In this document: positions 23,691 to 36,100 of the stretch, one piece after another
Layout of the letters: every line of letters starts with the position of its first letter
How positions within the stretch are numbered: the stretch's first letter is position 1
DNA from: Ischnura elegans
Lineage: Eukaryota > Arthropoda > Insecta > Odonata > Coenagrionidae
Direction: 5' to 3'
NCBI RefSeq assembly: GCF_921293095.1
Contig: NC_060251.1
Location: 66,295,585-66,359,584 of the forward strand
DNA length: 64,000 nucleotides
Notes under the pieces: model-generated
The model's input: the letters and a program-made list of their open reading frames with translations, nothing else
The model's database searches: none
What the model was told of the DNA's origin: nothing
Translations under genes and position numbers: made by a program

Positions 23691-24157
23691 CACCTAAACC
23701 TATAAATATTACCTCTTATTATTATATAGACACTGTGCAGAAAATTCAGTGAAAATAATTCGTGTGCCTGAACCAGTGTCTCATTTAATGCGCGTTTCCT
23801 TCTATTTATCCACCAGCGATTAGCTCATTCGTATGAGAATATTTTCTCGTAAATCTACCTCATACGCCAGGAGTTTAAAGATCTCTCATCGGGGGGCCAG
23901 GACCGGAAAGTTAGCGGCGCCCATCGGAGTCGCGCCTGAAAATTAGCGATATATCATGAAAACAGGCCGAGTCTGTTGAAGACCAGTGCGCTTACTGTAA
24001 AAATTCTGTGGTGACGGGGTCTGGGCCTATTTTTACGGTACGCGTTGGCATCCACGCCGATGATCCCAACGATGTTCTTCGCAGAATTGCAATACCAACA
24101 TCAAGCATTGGATATGCATCCTAGTGCTGATATGCGGAAGAGGCAGGGGACATTGTC

Positions 24158-24345
24158 GGCCTAGGTGGCGGCGGGGTGAAGTCCATGCCTGCCACACAAG
24201 AGGTCACGAGTAGTACCGCTTGAATACGCTGCCCTTATTCAGGGCATGGATGTTCCTGCACGTTTAATTTTTAAGTGAGAAACCCCGATGTAAAAAGTCA
24301 AGTATGCTGGTTTCGGTGGTACAGGAATAAATAAAAATAAAAAAA
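24158..24345 (+). mobile_element. tRNA-derived SINE, diverged copy
   Basis: GGCCTAGGTGGCGGCGGGGT, GTCCATGCCTGCCACAC, CAGGGCATGGATGTTCCTG and an AAATAAAAATAAAA tail match 18597-18788 in order. The B box is destroyed. Confidence 0.75.
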
Positions 24346-24655
24346 GTTGTAATGGAGTGAGTTCTGAGAAGGGATGGGGCACAAAAAAAGCATCACAACC
24401 GGGGAGTAGGGAAGAGAATAGGATTTATATATGGATTAAAAGTGAGCAGGTCATACTTATGCTCGGATTGTACGTATTCCGCACATTTTACCTACCTTGG
24501 CAGATAAGGGCGTCGTTTCCGCACAGCGCCAAAAGATGAATTGACCGCAAATGTCCGAATTCCGCAAGTTAACCCTAACCCAACTTTTCTGACCGTGAAC
24601 GTATAAACTTCGCATATTACGGCTAAGCCATTGGCAATAGATCATCTCTAGGATA

Positions 24656-24740
24656 TTAACCCTTATACTGCCACAGGGCCGATATATCGGCCCTCACTGG
24701 TTGAGCGAAAACTGCCAGGGGCCGATTTATCGGCCCGAAT
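24656..24740 (+). mobile_element. TTAA-type transposon left end with perfect palindrome
   Basis: TTAA (24656-24659) is followed by CCCTTATACTGCCACA and a perfect 18-base palindrome GGGCCGATATATCGGCCC (24676-24693). A second copy of the block, ACTGCCAGGGGCCGATTTAT with CGGCCC, lies 42 bases on. The TTAA-CCCTT start mirrors the MITE at 14511. No matching right end was found within several kb, so this is probably one surviving end of a piggyBac-like element. Confidence 0.45.
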
Positions 24741-25262
24741 TATTGGACTTTTTTTTCGTGATTGTGGCCTTTTCAACGGCTGTAATTTGAGTAAACCCTA
24801 ATAATCTATGCATTGTTATAAGATATAAATACATCTTAAGCACTGGGAAAAAATCTAGATGTATCGATTAAATTTAATTAGCTGAAATTTTTAAAAATCT
24901 GAAATGTTGCAAATTTAGGCATAAATAATTAAATATGTCTGATAACTGTAGGCAGAAAACATCTGATTTGTTGTGAACGAAAGTTGTTTCTTAGCTGGTT
25001 GAGGCATATCTTAGACGTAACTGTCCCAGCCAAAAACCAACTTCACGCGCTCCAGCTCATTGATTAAGTCCATCTCACAAGGATCCCATACACCGACAGC
25101 ATACTCTAAGTGAGGTCTTACGAGGGAAAAGTAAATCGTTTCTTTTCTTTGCCTTTTTTATTAGATAGAAAAATATTTATTGTTCAGGAAAAATTCCGTA
25201 AGAACAAAAATAATATTACATTACAAAATAAATTACATTTTGCTAGCATATTACATTAAATT

Positions 25263-25557
25263 AAAATGGATTGACCGTGTGAGTAACCAGGAAGTGCTAA
25301 GGAGAGTAGGAGAAAAGAGAAGCCTCCTAAAAACATTAAGCAGAAGAAGGGACAACTTAGTTGGCCACATTTTGAGGCACGATGGTCTGATGAAGACAAT
25401 CGTTGAAGGACAAGTGGAAGGGAAAAAGGGCAAGGGACGGCCCCGAATGAGTTATATAGGACTGGTTATAAAGGATGTAAAAGAGAATAAATATGTAGCT
25501 ATGAAGAGATTAGCGGATAGGAGAGAGAAATGGAGAGCTGCGTCAAACCAATCTTAG
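25263..25557 (+). pseudogene. LINE reverse-transcriptase protein, C-terminal end
   Basis: An open frame reads WIDRVSNQEVLRRVGEKRSL, then LVGHILRHDGLMKTIVEGQV, KGKGRPRMSYI and ADRREKWRAASNQS before a TAG stop. WxDRVxNEEVLxRV, GHxLRHxGL, GKxxxGRPR and DREEWR are the usual C-terminal landmarks of arthropod LINE reverse transcriptases. The RT catalytic core is absent because of 5' truncation, so the piece is dead although uninterrupted. The open frame continues upstream to 25180 only by chance. Confidence 0.85.
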
Positions 25558-25578
25558 GATTGTTGACTAATGATGATG
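25263..25578 (+). mobile_element. Young 5'-truncated LINE insertion with 13 bp target duplication
   Basis: ATTACATTAAATT is repeated exactly at 25250-25262 and 25579-25591, so the inserted segment is 316 bases. It is the 3' end of a non-LTR element. Other copies lie at 15893-16015 and 48835-49070. The sequence ends in a short ATGATGATG-type tail. Confidence 0.85.
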
Positions 25579-25591
25579 ATTACATTAAATT

Positions 25592-28500
25592 CAATATAAA
25601 TTATTACAATGATTGCGATGATATTTCATTTCATAGCATAAGCGATCATGGCAAATGCATGAAATATAGTAAATAACGGCAAATTGAGATATTTCCAAGC
25701 CGGATTTTATACAAACACAAAAAACTCGCATATTCTTAACTAAACAAGTCTTCGTACTTTCCAAGAATTCTTTTCATAAAACGAACTCCCTGCGACTGGT
25801 CATTTGCGTAATATGGACTTACGGATTAGTGGACCTTTTTTTTCGATCGTTTTTAACGGTCATAAAATAATGGGACACTTATGCAAGACTTCAAAAGGGA
25901 AGTCCATTTTGGGAGGCAAGAACATACGGGGAAGTTCGAAAAATGCTCCGTGTATACCTACTCTACATAACCTTTTTGATAATTCTAGCGGTTGAAAGTA
26001 CTTGCGGGTTTCTTCTGGAAGATCTACAATCCTATTTTCTGGTTTCGGCTTTGACTAGTTTCTGATGTCTGTGGAGCTAAAGTCTTTTCCGTTAGATGTT
26101 CCTGGTGACGTGCCACCAATGACCTCTGCAGTCCAAGAGAAAGGTCATGCAAACCTAAGTGACAATGCACAAACATGGCGTTATACAATATTCATCGTAT
26201 GTTCACTCGTGTGGCGAGTTAAGTTAGGAGTGCTATTTGAGATGTCCTCTCGAAACGATGATTTCTTTGACGCCTCAAGGAGGGCTCACTCATCCTCCGA
26301 CGAAGAGGCGACTAGAGTTGATTGGGAGTCAAGTGATCACAAAGCTAAGGATCGCACGCGAGGAGACAACGTGGTTGAGTTGACGGCAGTGTGATGAAAG
26401 CCCCTCGATGGTGAGGACTCCAAAGGCCTCCTTCCACGTAATTCAAATATCAAAATTAGACGTATGATCGAACCCTCTGGCTTAGAAATAAAAAGATTAT
26501 GTCATCATCATTGACTTGTTACACTAAGAGGCAGTTATCTGCTCACTCTAGCCAATGAATGAAGGGATGATTTAAGTGTCTCTCGAACGGAGTGGAGGAT
26601 CTTTGTACACTTCATAGCTTATTGAGTAACATTCATCATCATTATAGTTTTGAAGCACTGCTGTTGCTGAAATCATGTTGAAGTTTAGATTATTAGATAA
26701 GCGCTGTACTTTCGCACCCTTCTTGGGGACTTAAATGTTTGATTGATGGTATGATCAAATCTATGTAACACTCTTCGTTATATAAATTCATACAAAACAT
26801 TTGGATAGATTTTTATCCATTTATTATGCTTGGGAATAAATATCTGTCGAAAACATTCAATGTCAAATTTGCAATAATTCTCCGAATTTATCCCAGAAGA
26901 ATTTTAGTATCGGTGCATTGCGGGGTGTTTGGACAAATTCAATGGTACTGGAGGTCGCGTGGACAGGTGGAATGATATTAGTTCCGGGGTTTCCCGTGCC
27001 GTTCGTGAGAGGCGCACGTCCAGGTCCCCAAGGAAGACCCTCCACTCTTCACCACTTTTTCCTCTGCCTAGTATGAGAGCCACCCAGTAATTTTAACGGT
27101 TGGCTGCGGCGATCCCTAGAATTACTCCTCCTAGGTGACGCGGTGGGTGCGGGTTACGTTGGCGGTATGGTGTCAATACTCGAAGGTAACCCGAGTACGT
27201 ATGAGTGTAACCCGAGTATATCATTCGCACTCTTACGTACCCCTTCTAATACATTTCCCTGTGATATTTCACTGTCTGTTTGGGAATACACGAACTCTTG
27301 AAAACACTCATCTATGTACTCATGGGTGGATTTAGGGGGGGACAGGTTTTATGTTCTAGCATAAATAAAAATACTGTGGTAAATAACCACAAGCTGTGAA
27401 TCTTAACGAAAACTCTAAAGAGCTCTTGCACATTGATAATAAATTATTATTAATATACCATTCTTTTTTATTTATTTTTATTCTGTGAAAATTATTTGTA
27501 CCGGGTGAGGCTACCAGTCATTTTTCATTTGATTCATATTTTTTGGAAAAAGGGAATCGGTATTTTTTCCCTCTTTTCCAGCCTGGTCAAAGCTGGTTTA
27601 ATCAGATTTTTGAAAGTCATTTGGATGCTTGAAATAATATTTTTCTGTGTTTTCTGCATTCTAAGAGGACTCATTTTTGATCCATAGTTTCGTTTTAGAT
27701 ATCTTACTAGCGACATTCAATGTTTTTGTGTAAACTACACACTAAAAGTTTATTTAAAAACACCTGTCTGATTAACAAAGTCTTGAAGATATGCTGATTG
27801 TAATTATCCAAACACGTGTAGATACTTAAAATTGAAGTATTGCTTTCAAAATAATTGAGGAGCATCCTGAGTTGCTATCAGCCTTTTCCATGCTCTGTTT
27901 TTTTTCCATTTCTCCATTGGTTAACTTAATTTTACATTGCGTCGTCGCTGTGTGCGTATAAAATAAAAAAAATGACCGTTTTTATTTCTTGACTTCCTAG
28001 TAGAGGGTAAACGTGATTTTAGTCTTTAAATTTTGAATCGAAGGCTATCAGGTTAAGTGAAAAGATCTTGTCGTATCAGGTTTTCATGGTTTACATCTAG
28101 GGCGTACCAAATTAGAAACTGGAGCTTTTACTGCCTGTATGGAAGTCCAATCATGAAGCATATCATAAGATTTGAGTTCCGTGAAGACGTTGATGATATT
28201 TTTACCAATCGATTTCACATCACATGTTATAACTCAGTCAGTTTCATTACATGAGTGATGTTGATTTTTATTCTTCTTGTCAATACGAATTAACTAAAAT
28301 TGATGCGTGTAAAACGTCGGGCACTATCGTCAACTGTGGTGGATCGCTGCATTGTTTGTGAAGAAATAACTGAGAAAACAGTGCGATGAAAGCGAATCAA
28401 ACTCCTCAACTTTATTTTGGTGACCACAAGGCGTGCTGCTGAGCCGATGCCTTTCTGAACATTCTCATGAGGAAACAAAGTCTTCTGCTTGTTACTGAGC

Positions 28501-29249
28501 TTTGTTGTCTCAATGAAAATCCGAGGAAACATTTATGCTTACTTCTTGATTACTAATATCAATCACCCGAGGGAATGCTCACTTTTTCAATGATCTATCT
28601 CCCCGACGTTGGAGTCCGCCGGAACATTAAATGTTTACGACAAACCTCGGCGATGAATCTTTCGAACTTTAATTAATAACGGTAAGGGAAGGCTTGTCAA
28701 AGACTTTTTGGCTCCATCTTCGTCAGGAAGTGCGAGCTATGGGGATGATGGGAGTAATGATTGCGAAGGGGGATTTGTAGCTCTCCTAAGATGGCGGCAT
28801 CAATCATACTCACCTGAGATCCCGCAAGAGACACTCGGGTCTTTCTACGTAGCGTAGTGAGCTAGTCATCGGGACGGAGCAGCCACACGCATTGACCCCT
28901 ACGGATGGTGTTAAAAATAAGAGACTTAGGTGAGTTTGAGAGCGGAAAGCCTCGCAGCAGAGCATCATACTATATATGGATGGCTAAATTCTAACAACAC
29001 GTATCTAAAAATTTGGCCAGTATGAGTTAATAGTGCTAATACTGTCAATAAAAGATAAAATTCATGCAAAAAACAACTCTTTGTTTGCAAATGTATGCTT
29101 CTTTTTCAGTGCTATGTATTTTTTGTTTTTAATTTCAATTACAATAATATGCAATTAAAAAATAAATCTTTTTTTGCTCTCATGAAAAATTGCTATTTTT
29201 GAGATACGTGTAGCTAGAACTTAGCTATCGATATATTTTTGCATAGCAT
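25592..29249. other. Unassigned intergenic region
   Basis: No gene recognised. GTAACCCGAGTA occurs twice near 27188-27220. The longest frames (26065-26394 and 28290-28532) have no known domain. Confidence 0.4.
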
Positions 29250-29345
29250 TACATCTACATATATATCTACATAATACCCTGCGAGCCACCTCTAGGGTGT
29301 TTGGCAGGGGGTGACCAATCACCAACATGCAGCATGCAAGAGGAC
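29250..29345 (+). repeat. Interspersed repeat family B, left part
   Basis: ACATCTACATATATATCTAC, CCCTGCGAGCCACCTCTAGG and GTGTTTGGCAGGGGGTGACC match the family B start. The rest diverges after about 29345. Confidence 0.6.
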
Positions 29346-29589
29346 CGCCACATGCACACCGCACGGTCATAGCAATATTACGGGTACTAGCAAAATATAC
29401 ATGCATATTCAGAAAAAAACTTGCTAATGGTTAAAGTTTCAGGATAGATTACCCATGGTACTAAGTAGTTGACAATTTTTCTATGAGTCCAACGGGTACG
29501 TCAATTATCTAATGCTCTCAATCACTTTTTCCCGTATTAATTTTTGAGGTTGAGAAGTCCTCCATAAGTTTCCAATAAAGGAGGAACAT

Positions 29590-29931
29590 GAAATTGCTCA
29601 ATATACCTGTAGATGAACAACGGAGTGTTGGGCATGGTGGATGGGGAGATGGGAACTTCTAAATTTGATATGGCGGAGAGAGAAGCTATGGATGGAGGGA
29701 GTACTGAGCGGGGAAGGAATGTTGAAAACGGTGTTAGAGGGTAGAGGTTTGGGTGTACTAGGGAGAGGAAAGAAGAGAATAGGATTCTTAAATAGAATGA
29801 GGGAGTAGACCTTTCTCTGAATTTAAGAGGGAAGTACACGAAGGAAGGGGAGACTGCCATAATGATTCTTAAGTACTCCATTGAAACCTACCTTAATCGG
29901 TAGAATACTTAAATAATAATAATAACAACAC
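29590..29931 (+). mobile_element. LINE 3' end, family A, best copy
   Basis: The longest copy in the window. It has GATGGAGGGAGTACTGAGCG, GAAAACGGTGTTAGAGGGTA, GGAGAGGAAAGAAGAGAATA, GAAGGAAGGGGAGACTGCC and CTTAAGTACTCCATTGA, ending in AATACTTAAATAATAATAAT. The tail marks the 3' end of the element and plus orientation. The ORF on the opposite strand is a shadow. Confidence 0.7.
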
Positions 29932-30143
29932 AATAATAATCTAGATTGGCGCGCCGCGCGCGGCATAGAAAACAGGTCCAAGCTAGCAACCGCGCCTGCA
30001 AAACATAACTTAATCGGCAGAATTCTTTGCAATAATAAAATATTAATGTATATGTATATCTATTGTACAATTAGATGTAACTTAATGGAATAAGTTCAAC
30101 CGATTCAGGCACGATATAGTAGAAGTTCGACATTAGACGTTAG

Positions 30144-30232
30144 AATAAAAGGTAGTAAGCCTTGTACCTTATGATGGCTCTGTAAGCCGAAACACGTCGT
30201 TAGCATTAAATAATTGGGTACTACCTTTTATT
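30144..30232 (+). mobile_element. Stem-enclosed hammerhead-like element end
   Basis: AATAAAAGGTAGTA (30144-30157) and TACTACCTTTTATT (30219-30232) are perfect 14-base complements. Between them, CTTATGAT, a GGCT/AGCC stem and GAAAC followed by ACGTCG resemble the CUGANGA-stem-GAAAC order of hammerhead ribozymes in retroelement ends, but the essential G of the first box is T. No coding region is attached. Confidence 0.45.
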
Positions 30233-30239
30233 ACATTAA

Positions 30240-31045
30240 AAGTTCACCAAGGTAGTGCATCCCTCCCTTAGGATAAGCAAGCGAAGCGGTCGGAATGCTT
30301 CGTTAAAAGGGACTGGTGAGTGTCGCAGTCAGTCGCGTATGATTGTTGCGGACGGGGGCGTAAGAGTTTGTTTTTTTTTTAACCGTTTTTTAGTCTTCCT
30401 CGCTTGGATTCCGTGAGATGGGGGAGTCATTAATCACGCAGGAGGGAAGGAAGGCGGGGGTAAAGAGGAGCTAGACGATGATGATCGCGCTCATGATTGC
30501 GGGAAGGAGGTATAGTATGCGCGCATGCAATCAATTCATCAATTACGACTCCTTTGGGAGAAGCGAGGTACTCGACGAGTAATACAAATGACGGCCGGAG
30601 GTGGCGCTGGGGTCGCCGCCGGGGGATGTGCTGTCACGAATAGGGAAGCTTGAGGAAGACTAAAGGGTGGCTGTGTAGTCTTTTTTTTTTAGAGCCGTTT
30701 ATCGGATGTGTATGTACCTTCTCCCGTAGAAGGTTTTTTTCTTTGATTCCAACTATCAGCTCACGTAAAGCTGCTGTTTATTTCTATTACGATGTGTCAG
30801 ATATTGAATACTTTATCTTGCCAGCATTTTTCCTGTTGGTTGAAAGTGTTAGTGATGCCTCATCTAAAATACATTCCTTTTAAATCTGACATTTTACCTT
30901 GGATTAAGATTAAAAATACAGTGTCTTTAGGAGGAATCTACAATAGTACAGGAGGTGGTAGTGGAGACAATTTTAAGCAGTTTTACTCGCTAAAAGCTCT
31001 AGTTTAATTAAGCTCATAGATTAATTCGCTTATGATGCTTCAAAC
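30240..31045. other. Intergenic, GC-rich at 30290-30660
   Basis: The first half is GC-rich without a domain-bearing frame, the second half AT-rich. No repeat partner was seen. Confidence 0.35.
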
Positions 31046-31081
31046 CTTTTTAAAGCGCATATGCGTATGCGCTTTAAAAAG
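31046..31081. repeat. Perfect 15 bp hairpin, 4-base loop
   Basis: TTTTTAAAGCGCATA (31047-31061) and TATGCGCTTTAAAAA (31066-31080) are exact reverse complements around TGCG. It lies 165 bases before the broken THAP gene and could be part of that element's terminal region. Confidence 0.7.
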
Positions 31082-31245
31082 TTGTGAAGGTCGGAAAATT
31101 TCATGTTGCGCTGAAACACAGTGGCTCCATCTTGATTGAGATGTGACGTCACAAGGCAGTGCACGCAGTGGAATATCGCTGTATTCCGTCGCCTTCTTTA
31201 GCGTGGCGGGAGTTTCCGGGAATCGGTGGAGTTTGCTTCCTAAAA

Positions 31246-31862
31246 ATGTCGGCTAGTACGGAAAACATGAATTCAAAAAAGAATTATAAATTAAATTATT
31301 TCCAAATTGCATCTCGACGTCGAAACGAAAGCCTGGAGAAGAAATTCATTCCAGTGCCTAAAGCACAAACCATACGGAATAAATGGTTCAAGGCTGCTCC
31401 TGACTCTTACCTATCGATGATATTCTGTTTTGAAGATCATTTTAAGGTATTGTACAATCAAATTGATATTTATATTATAATAATTTACTTAATAGGTACC
31501 TCATTCATATGAGAAAGTGTGTTGAGTCAAAATATAGCATCTCCCGCGTAGACCTATGTAATATGTAAACTGAATGTAGTTTGGTTAAAAAATTATGCCC
31601 CTCTTATATTTTCTTACTTATTCGTACATAAAAAAGTTAATTCCAAAATCAAACCAAACTTTCAAATTAACCAGTTTGTTTTCGTCTGTAGATGGAATAA
31701 TACTTTGAAAATGTTATGCAATACAAATTGATGGGAGGTAGTATTAAGCTCAGGGCAAAAGTTGGAACAATTCCCAGGATATTTGACTGCCAAAGTGACA
31801 GGAAGAGAGCTAGGAAGCTTCATCCAAAGTCGCCCGTAGAAAACGCCACAGAAAAATGGTGA
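31246..31862 (+). pseudogene. Broken two-exon THAP-domain gene
   Basis: THAP domains are C2CH zinc fingers shared by P-element transposases and host regulators. Exon 1 (31246-31446) starts ATGTCGGCTAGT and encodes KKFIPVPKAQTIRNKWFKAA, then FCFEDHF, matching the THAP pattern FxxVPKxxxxRxxW...C-EDHF. It ends at a GT donor. Exon 2 begins after a CTGTAG acceptor at 31692 and reads ME-stop-YFENVMQYKLMGG, then GTIPRIFDCQSDRKRA, matching the (D)MENYMRYKLMGG...FDCQ-DRKR segment I recall after THAP domains in a repetitive insect family; it stops at 31862. The two phase-0 exons join in frame. The domain is dead: the first zinc Cys pair has become Tyr and Ser (YFQIAS), and TAA is the third codon of exon 2. 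A TGACGTCA octamer lies 95 bases upstream of the ATG. Confidence 0.7.
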
Positions 31863-33023
31863 TAAAGTATCTTATCCACGAGGAAAATGTTATTGAAAAT
31901 GTCCCTTCGGATTTGTGCGTAACCAATCGCATTGTCACCGTAAGATTCCCTGGTATTGCAGTAAACATACTTAAGAGTGGGTTAGTATCAATAATAAGTC
32001 CGCAATAACTTAAGATTGCGGCAATATCTACGAAATTACATAGGATAAGGTGTTGATACAAAACCACTCACTACTTAGCCTTAACACCTCGCATTTCAAG
32101 AGCGTTGATCCTGTCCTCCTTTTTCAAAAATTCAGTGACCATAAAAACATCAAAATTTGGTAAATCCTTGGAATTTTCATTCTCCCAACCAAGATTAACT
32201 TTTCTTGAACCCATCCTGGACAGCGAACCACTACAACAACTAGCCAGCACGGAAATAAGTTTAACATCCCATGATTCTAATTGCGTAGGGCGAACGATCC
32301 GGCCGGCGTGAATACATACGCAACGAATAAGTCTTGCAGCAAATGTCTGAAATAGGTCTATTAGCTTGACTCAGTTCTTACAAAAAATGTTTTGGCATGA
32401 TAAACGGTCAAAATATACCCAGCGAAAAATAAATACCATCATCTATTTATTAAAGATTCAATGTGCTATTCGCACTACTCTTTCCAAACTTGAAGTTGAC
32501 ACGTAAATTAATATTAATATATTAGGCAATGATGAAGTCATGCACTCAAAAGAGAAGCAGCCACATATATTATATTCTGAAGATATTTTATGATAGCAAA
32601 AAACGGATATCCTCAAATTCAGTAATTTTTCCATGCAAGAATAGTGGTAGAACTAAACGGCGTAGGAGCTGCCTTCTGCTACTGCCTTGTGAAGTCACGG
32701 CCAATATTCAACATGGACACCCGTTTTAGCGGCCTTTGAATTTTTCCATATTTCGGACGGTTATCTCGAATCAAGTATACACTATTAGGATTTAAACTGT
32801 GGTTTTACGACATTTTGTTATTCTGAACTCTAATTTAAAGAATGCGTTTGGTGCATTTGAAACACTATTGTACTTCCCTATTATAATTGCAAATTTTCTT
32901 CCTAACTTAATTATTTAATGTCCTTAAAAGTGGAGAGTATTAAATAAATTGTCGTAAAGGCTGGATACCCAAGGAAAATTGTAGTCATGGTTACTGCAAA
33001 GTGCAATCAAAAAAATGTTTGCG
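31863..33023. other. Unassigned intergenic stretch
   Basis: No gene or repeat recognised. Frames of 66-85 codons lack known domains. Confidence 0.4.
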
Positions 33024-33140
33024 TTGCCATAGCTCAGTACCTAAGGAGTTACGAACCCATATTTATGGACGAAATAATTGTCAGCCGTAACACCACCTGA
33101 AGTATTGCAGATTCCTCCTGAAACGCCCTGATCATAAGTC
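33024..33140 (+). repeat. Interspersed repeat family C, copy 1
   Basis: GTTGCCATAGCTCAGTACCT, AAGGAGTT, ATATTTATGGACGAAATA, and TATTGCAGATTCCTCCTGAA match 46578-46695 in order. GCCATAGCTCAGT looks like a tRNA 5' half, but no B box follows, so a SINE origin is uncertain. The reverse strand is equally plausible as the sense strand. Confidence 0.6.
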
Positions 33141-36100
33141 TTTATAGAAGAAATAAGTATGTGCATACGAACATCTTTACTAGAAGGAGAGCTGGAATTT
33201 TATTATACTCAAAAGTTTCCCTTTCAATCTTTGTATTCAACGAGTGGATGATTTCTTCACAAACTTTGAAAAATTAATTTTTAAATTTTAACGTATCGAT
33301 ACAAAAATGAAACAAGGTCATTAGTCTTTTAAAGCATTTTCTTATGTTCCCAGATATTTTGTTTTATTTATTTATTTGCCGTTTAAGTTTGGGAATGAAA
33401 CAATGATTGACTCTGAAATTTCCGAAAATTTATAGAGTTACCGCGGAAGAACAGGTGAAGAAGGACGCGTTTCCGAGCCAAAGTTGGGGGACCCACTTAC
33501 CTTGTTCTGGGGGTTCATTACCATTTGGGACCACTCATCAGGGGGGCAATCATACATAGCGATTACTGACAATTCTTGTTGTACATTTATACCCCTTTAT
33601 AATGTAATGCTCTATAATTACCCCTGCTGACTTACGTAGTTTTTTAAAAATTCTCCGTATTGGTATTTTTCATGATGAAATAAAGGTATTCATCGAGCCG
33701 CTCGCTATATTTTTCTTAATGTAAAGCAGTTTCAATTAATAAATCGAAATATTTAAGGGTTTAAAAAATACATTTGATGTGTTTCGTGTGGCTGCTTCTT
33801 AGCTAAACTGAAGTAATGGTGCAACCTTTGAGTTCTTTAGGGGTATATCATTCTTGCGATTCAACTGAAATCGATGGTGGGAATATGCAGGGAGAAATCA
33901 TCTATCGTACTATAAGGATCAAGATCCTCCTCATCTTTTCATTTTTTTACCGTCTCAAAAGTAATACATTCATGATAATTAATCAGCAAATATATGGTAA
34001 ATAATGCAATATCCACGTTGTTAACTCTCTCTTTTTGTACATGTCTTCATCTTCTACGTAATTTTTATTTCATTCTCAGTAATCCATTCTATTGTGTTTA
34101 GTGTATTAGTCACCAATTGAGTGAACTAAATTGTTTCACCTTAATGGAGCATAGCCACTCAATTTTATTCACCATTATCTCATACACTTTTGCGTGAGGT
34201 TTTAGTGGAAAATGTTGGAATCATTACAAGATATATAAAATGCAAAATAAAAGTTTCTGTAGTAATAATATTATAAGTATAAAGGAAAAGTAAATAAGAG
34301 TCGATGCTGCTATAAAGTTATCATAATATGTGAGTGTTTATGCTTCAATCCCGAGGTTATTTGAATAAAAATGTATTCCATATTTTGATTAAGCGCTCCA
34401 ATTATATTATATTCAAACTCAGTTAAAACATTTTCGGCGCAAAAATTGTTTTTTATTTGTGTGTTTATTTATTAATTATTTACTTGAGTAATTTGAGAGT
34501 TGGTATTATTTTTTCTGCGTTTAGATGGAAATATTAATCCTCTTCTTTAAGTTGAAGTGATCGGAAATCAAATTAGGGAAATAGTATACCTTTGAAGTGA
34601 TGCCAATGTTTTTTCCTATTAAATTACTTGTTAATTAAAGATAAAATTCATCGGTAAACCATTTATTGTATGAAAAGGATATTGAGTAAATATTTTGTTG
34701 CGATTGATTCGAAAGTATCCTCTTTAGAAATAATGCTGGATCTATAGAGAGTATCCTTATCATCTTATAAATTCTGGAGAATCTTCTGTCCTATTACATA
34801 ACAGTATGGCATAATGTGATCGTATTTTAACTAGGTGCAGAATCTAGCATTTTTATGCATATTTAGCTAAATTACTAAAAAATATGTCTACCGAAGCCTT
34901 TCTTGCAACCTCCCTGACAACGAAGTCACGGGGTCAAGTTCGAAGTTGGTGGGGGGACGCAGTAATCAGGAGAACAAATCAGATGATCGAAAAGGATAAA
35001 AGTGAAAGCGAAAGGAACAGGATTGGAAGGGGAATGCTAATCACCCCACGTGTCCCTGAATTTTATCGGAAGACAAAAAGAAAACGGGGGATGGGTGGAC
35101 TATTAAAAAAGGCACAGTCGTCGCCCGATCGAGTCAATGCCCCTCCGCCATCAGCTGAGTGAGGTTGAGGAGAAGGGGAGGAACAGCTGAGAATACCCGA
35201 GTCGGAAATTCCATTCTCGCACCGCCAACGATTAAGTCGTGTTCTTCCCCGTCCCTCCCCGCCCTTATCTGGACAAGCACTTCCCGTCCTAGTGCCCCGG
35301 AGACCCCCTTAGGAGACCCCCCTTTTTTTAAGGGAGGCACGCGCCCCCTGGGATATCGCTCAAAAATACATCCCCCCCACGAGTCATTTCTCAAAATGCC
35401 TCGGCGACACTCATGAATGGGAGGAACTGGGACGAGCCCTGGCCACAAATGAGGAGGAGAAAAAAAGCGTGCGAGGAAGCCTTTATCTCACTCTCTCCCC
35501 TTGTCTTCTCGTGAAAGATTCTTGTCGTGGATATACACTTCCATTTTCTGCTCCCTCCAGGAGACTACCCCGAACTCGCTCTCCTAGTTCACGACAGCCC
35601 CGCTTCCCCTGCACGAATGTAAATGACCACACTGTTAAAATTATTTCATTATTATTATGCCATAATACATGTATAAAGCTAATAATAATAAGTTAGTATT
35701 TTGTAATTATTTATGAAAATTTAAATAATTAATTAGTAATCATTTATCAATGTGATAATTATTTATTTACATTATGAATAGCATATACTAAGAATTTATT
35801 ACTGTTATAATCATTTTATTGTTAGGTTATAATATATTTGCATAAGGAATAAGCTTTATTATAATATTATCTATATAAATTGAAATAAATTTTAAATAAA
35901 GGTGTAATAATAATTAATTGGCATAATAAATATATATTCAATATATTAATAAATAATTAGAGGGCTTTTCGTTGGAATGGGGAGATGCATGAGAGCGTCG
36001 AATTCTTTTGTTATTAACTCATCACATTTTTTGCATTGAAAAAACGAGGGCAAATGAAAGTAACAATTCACATAAATAGTCTGTAAGATTAGGAAGTGAA

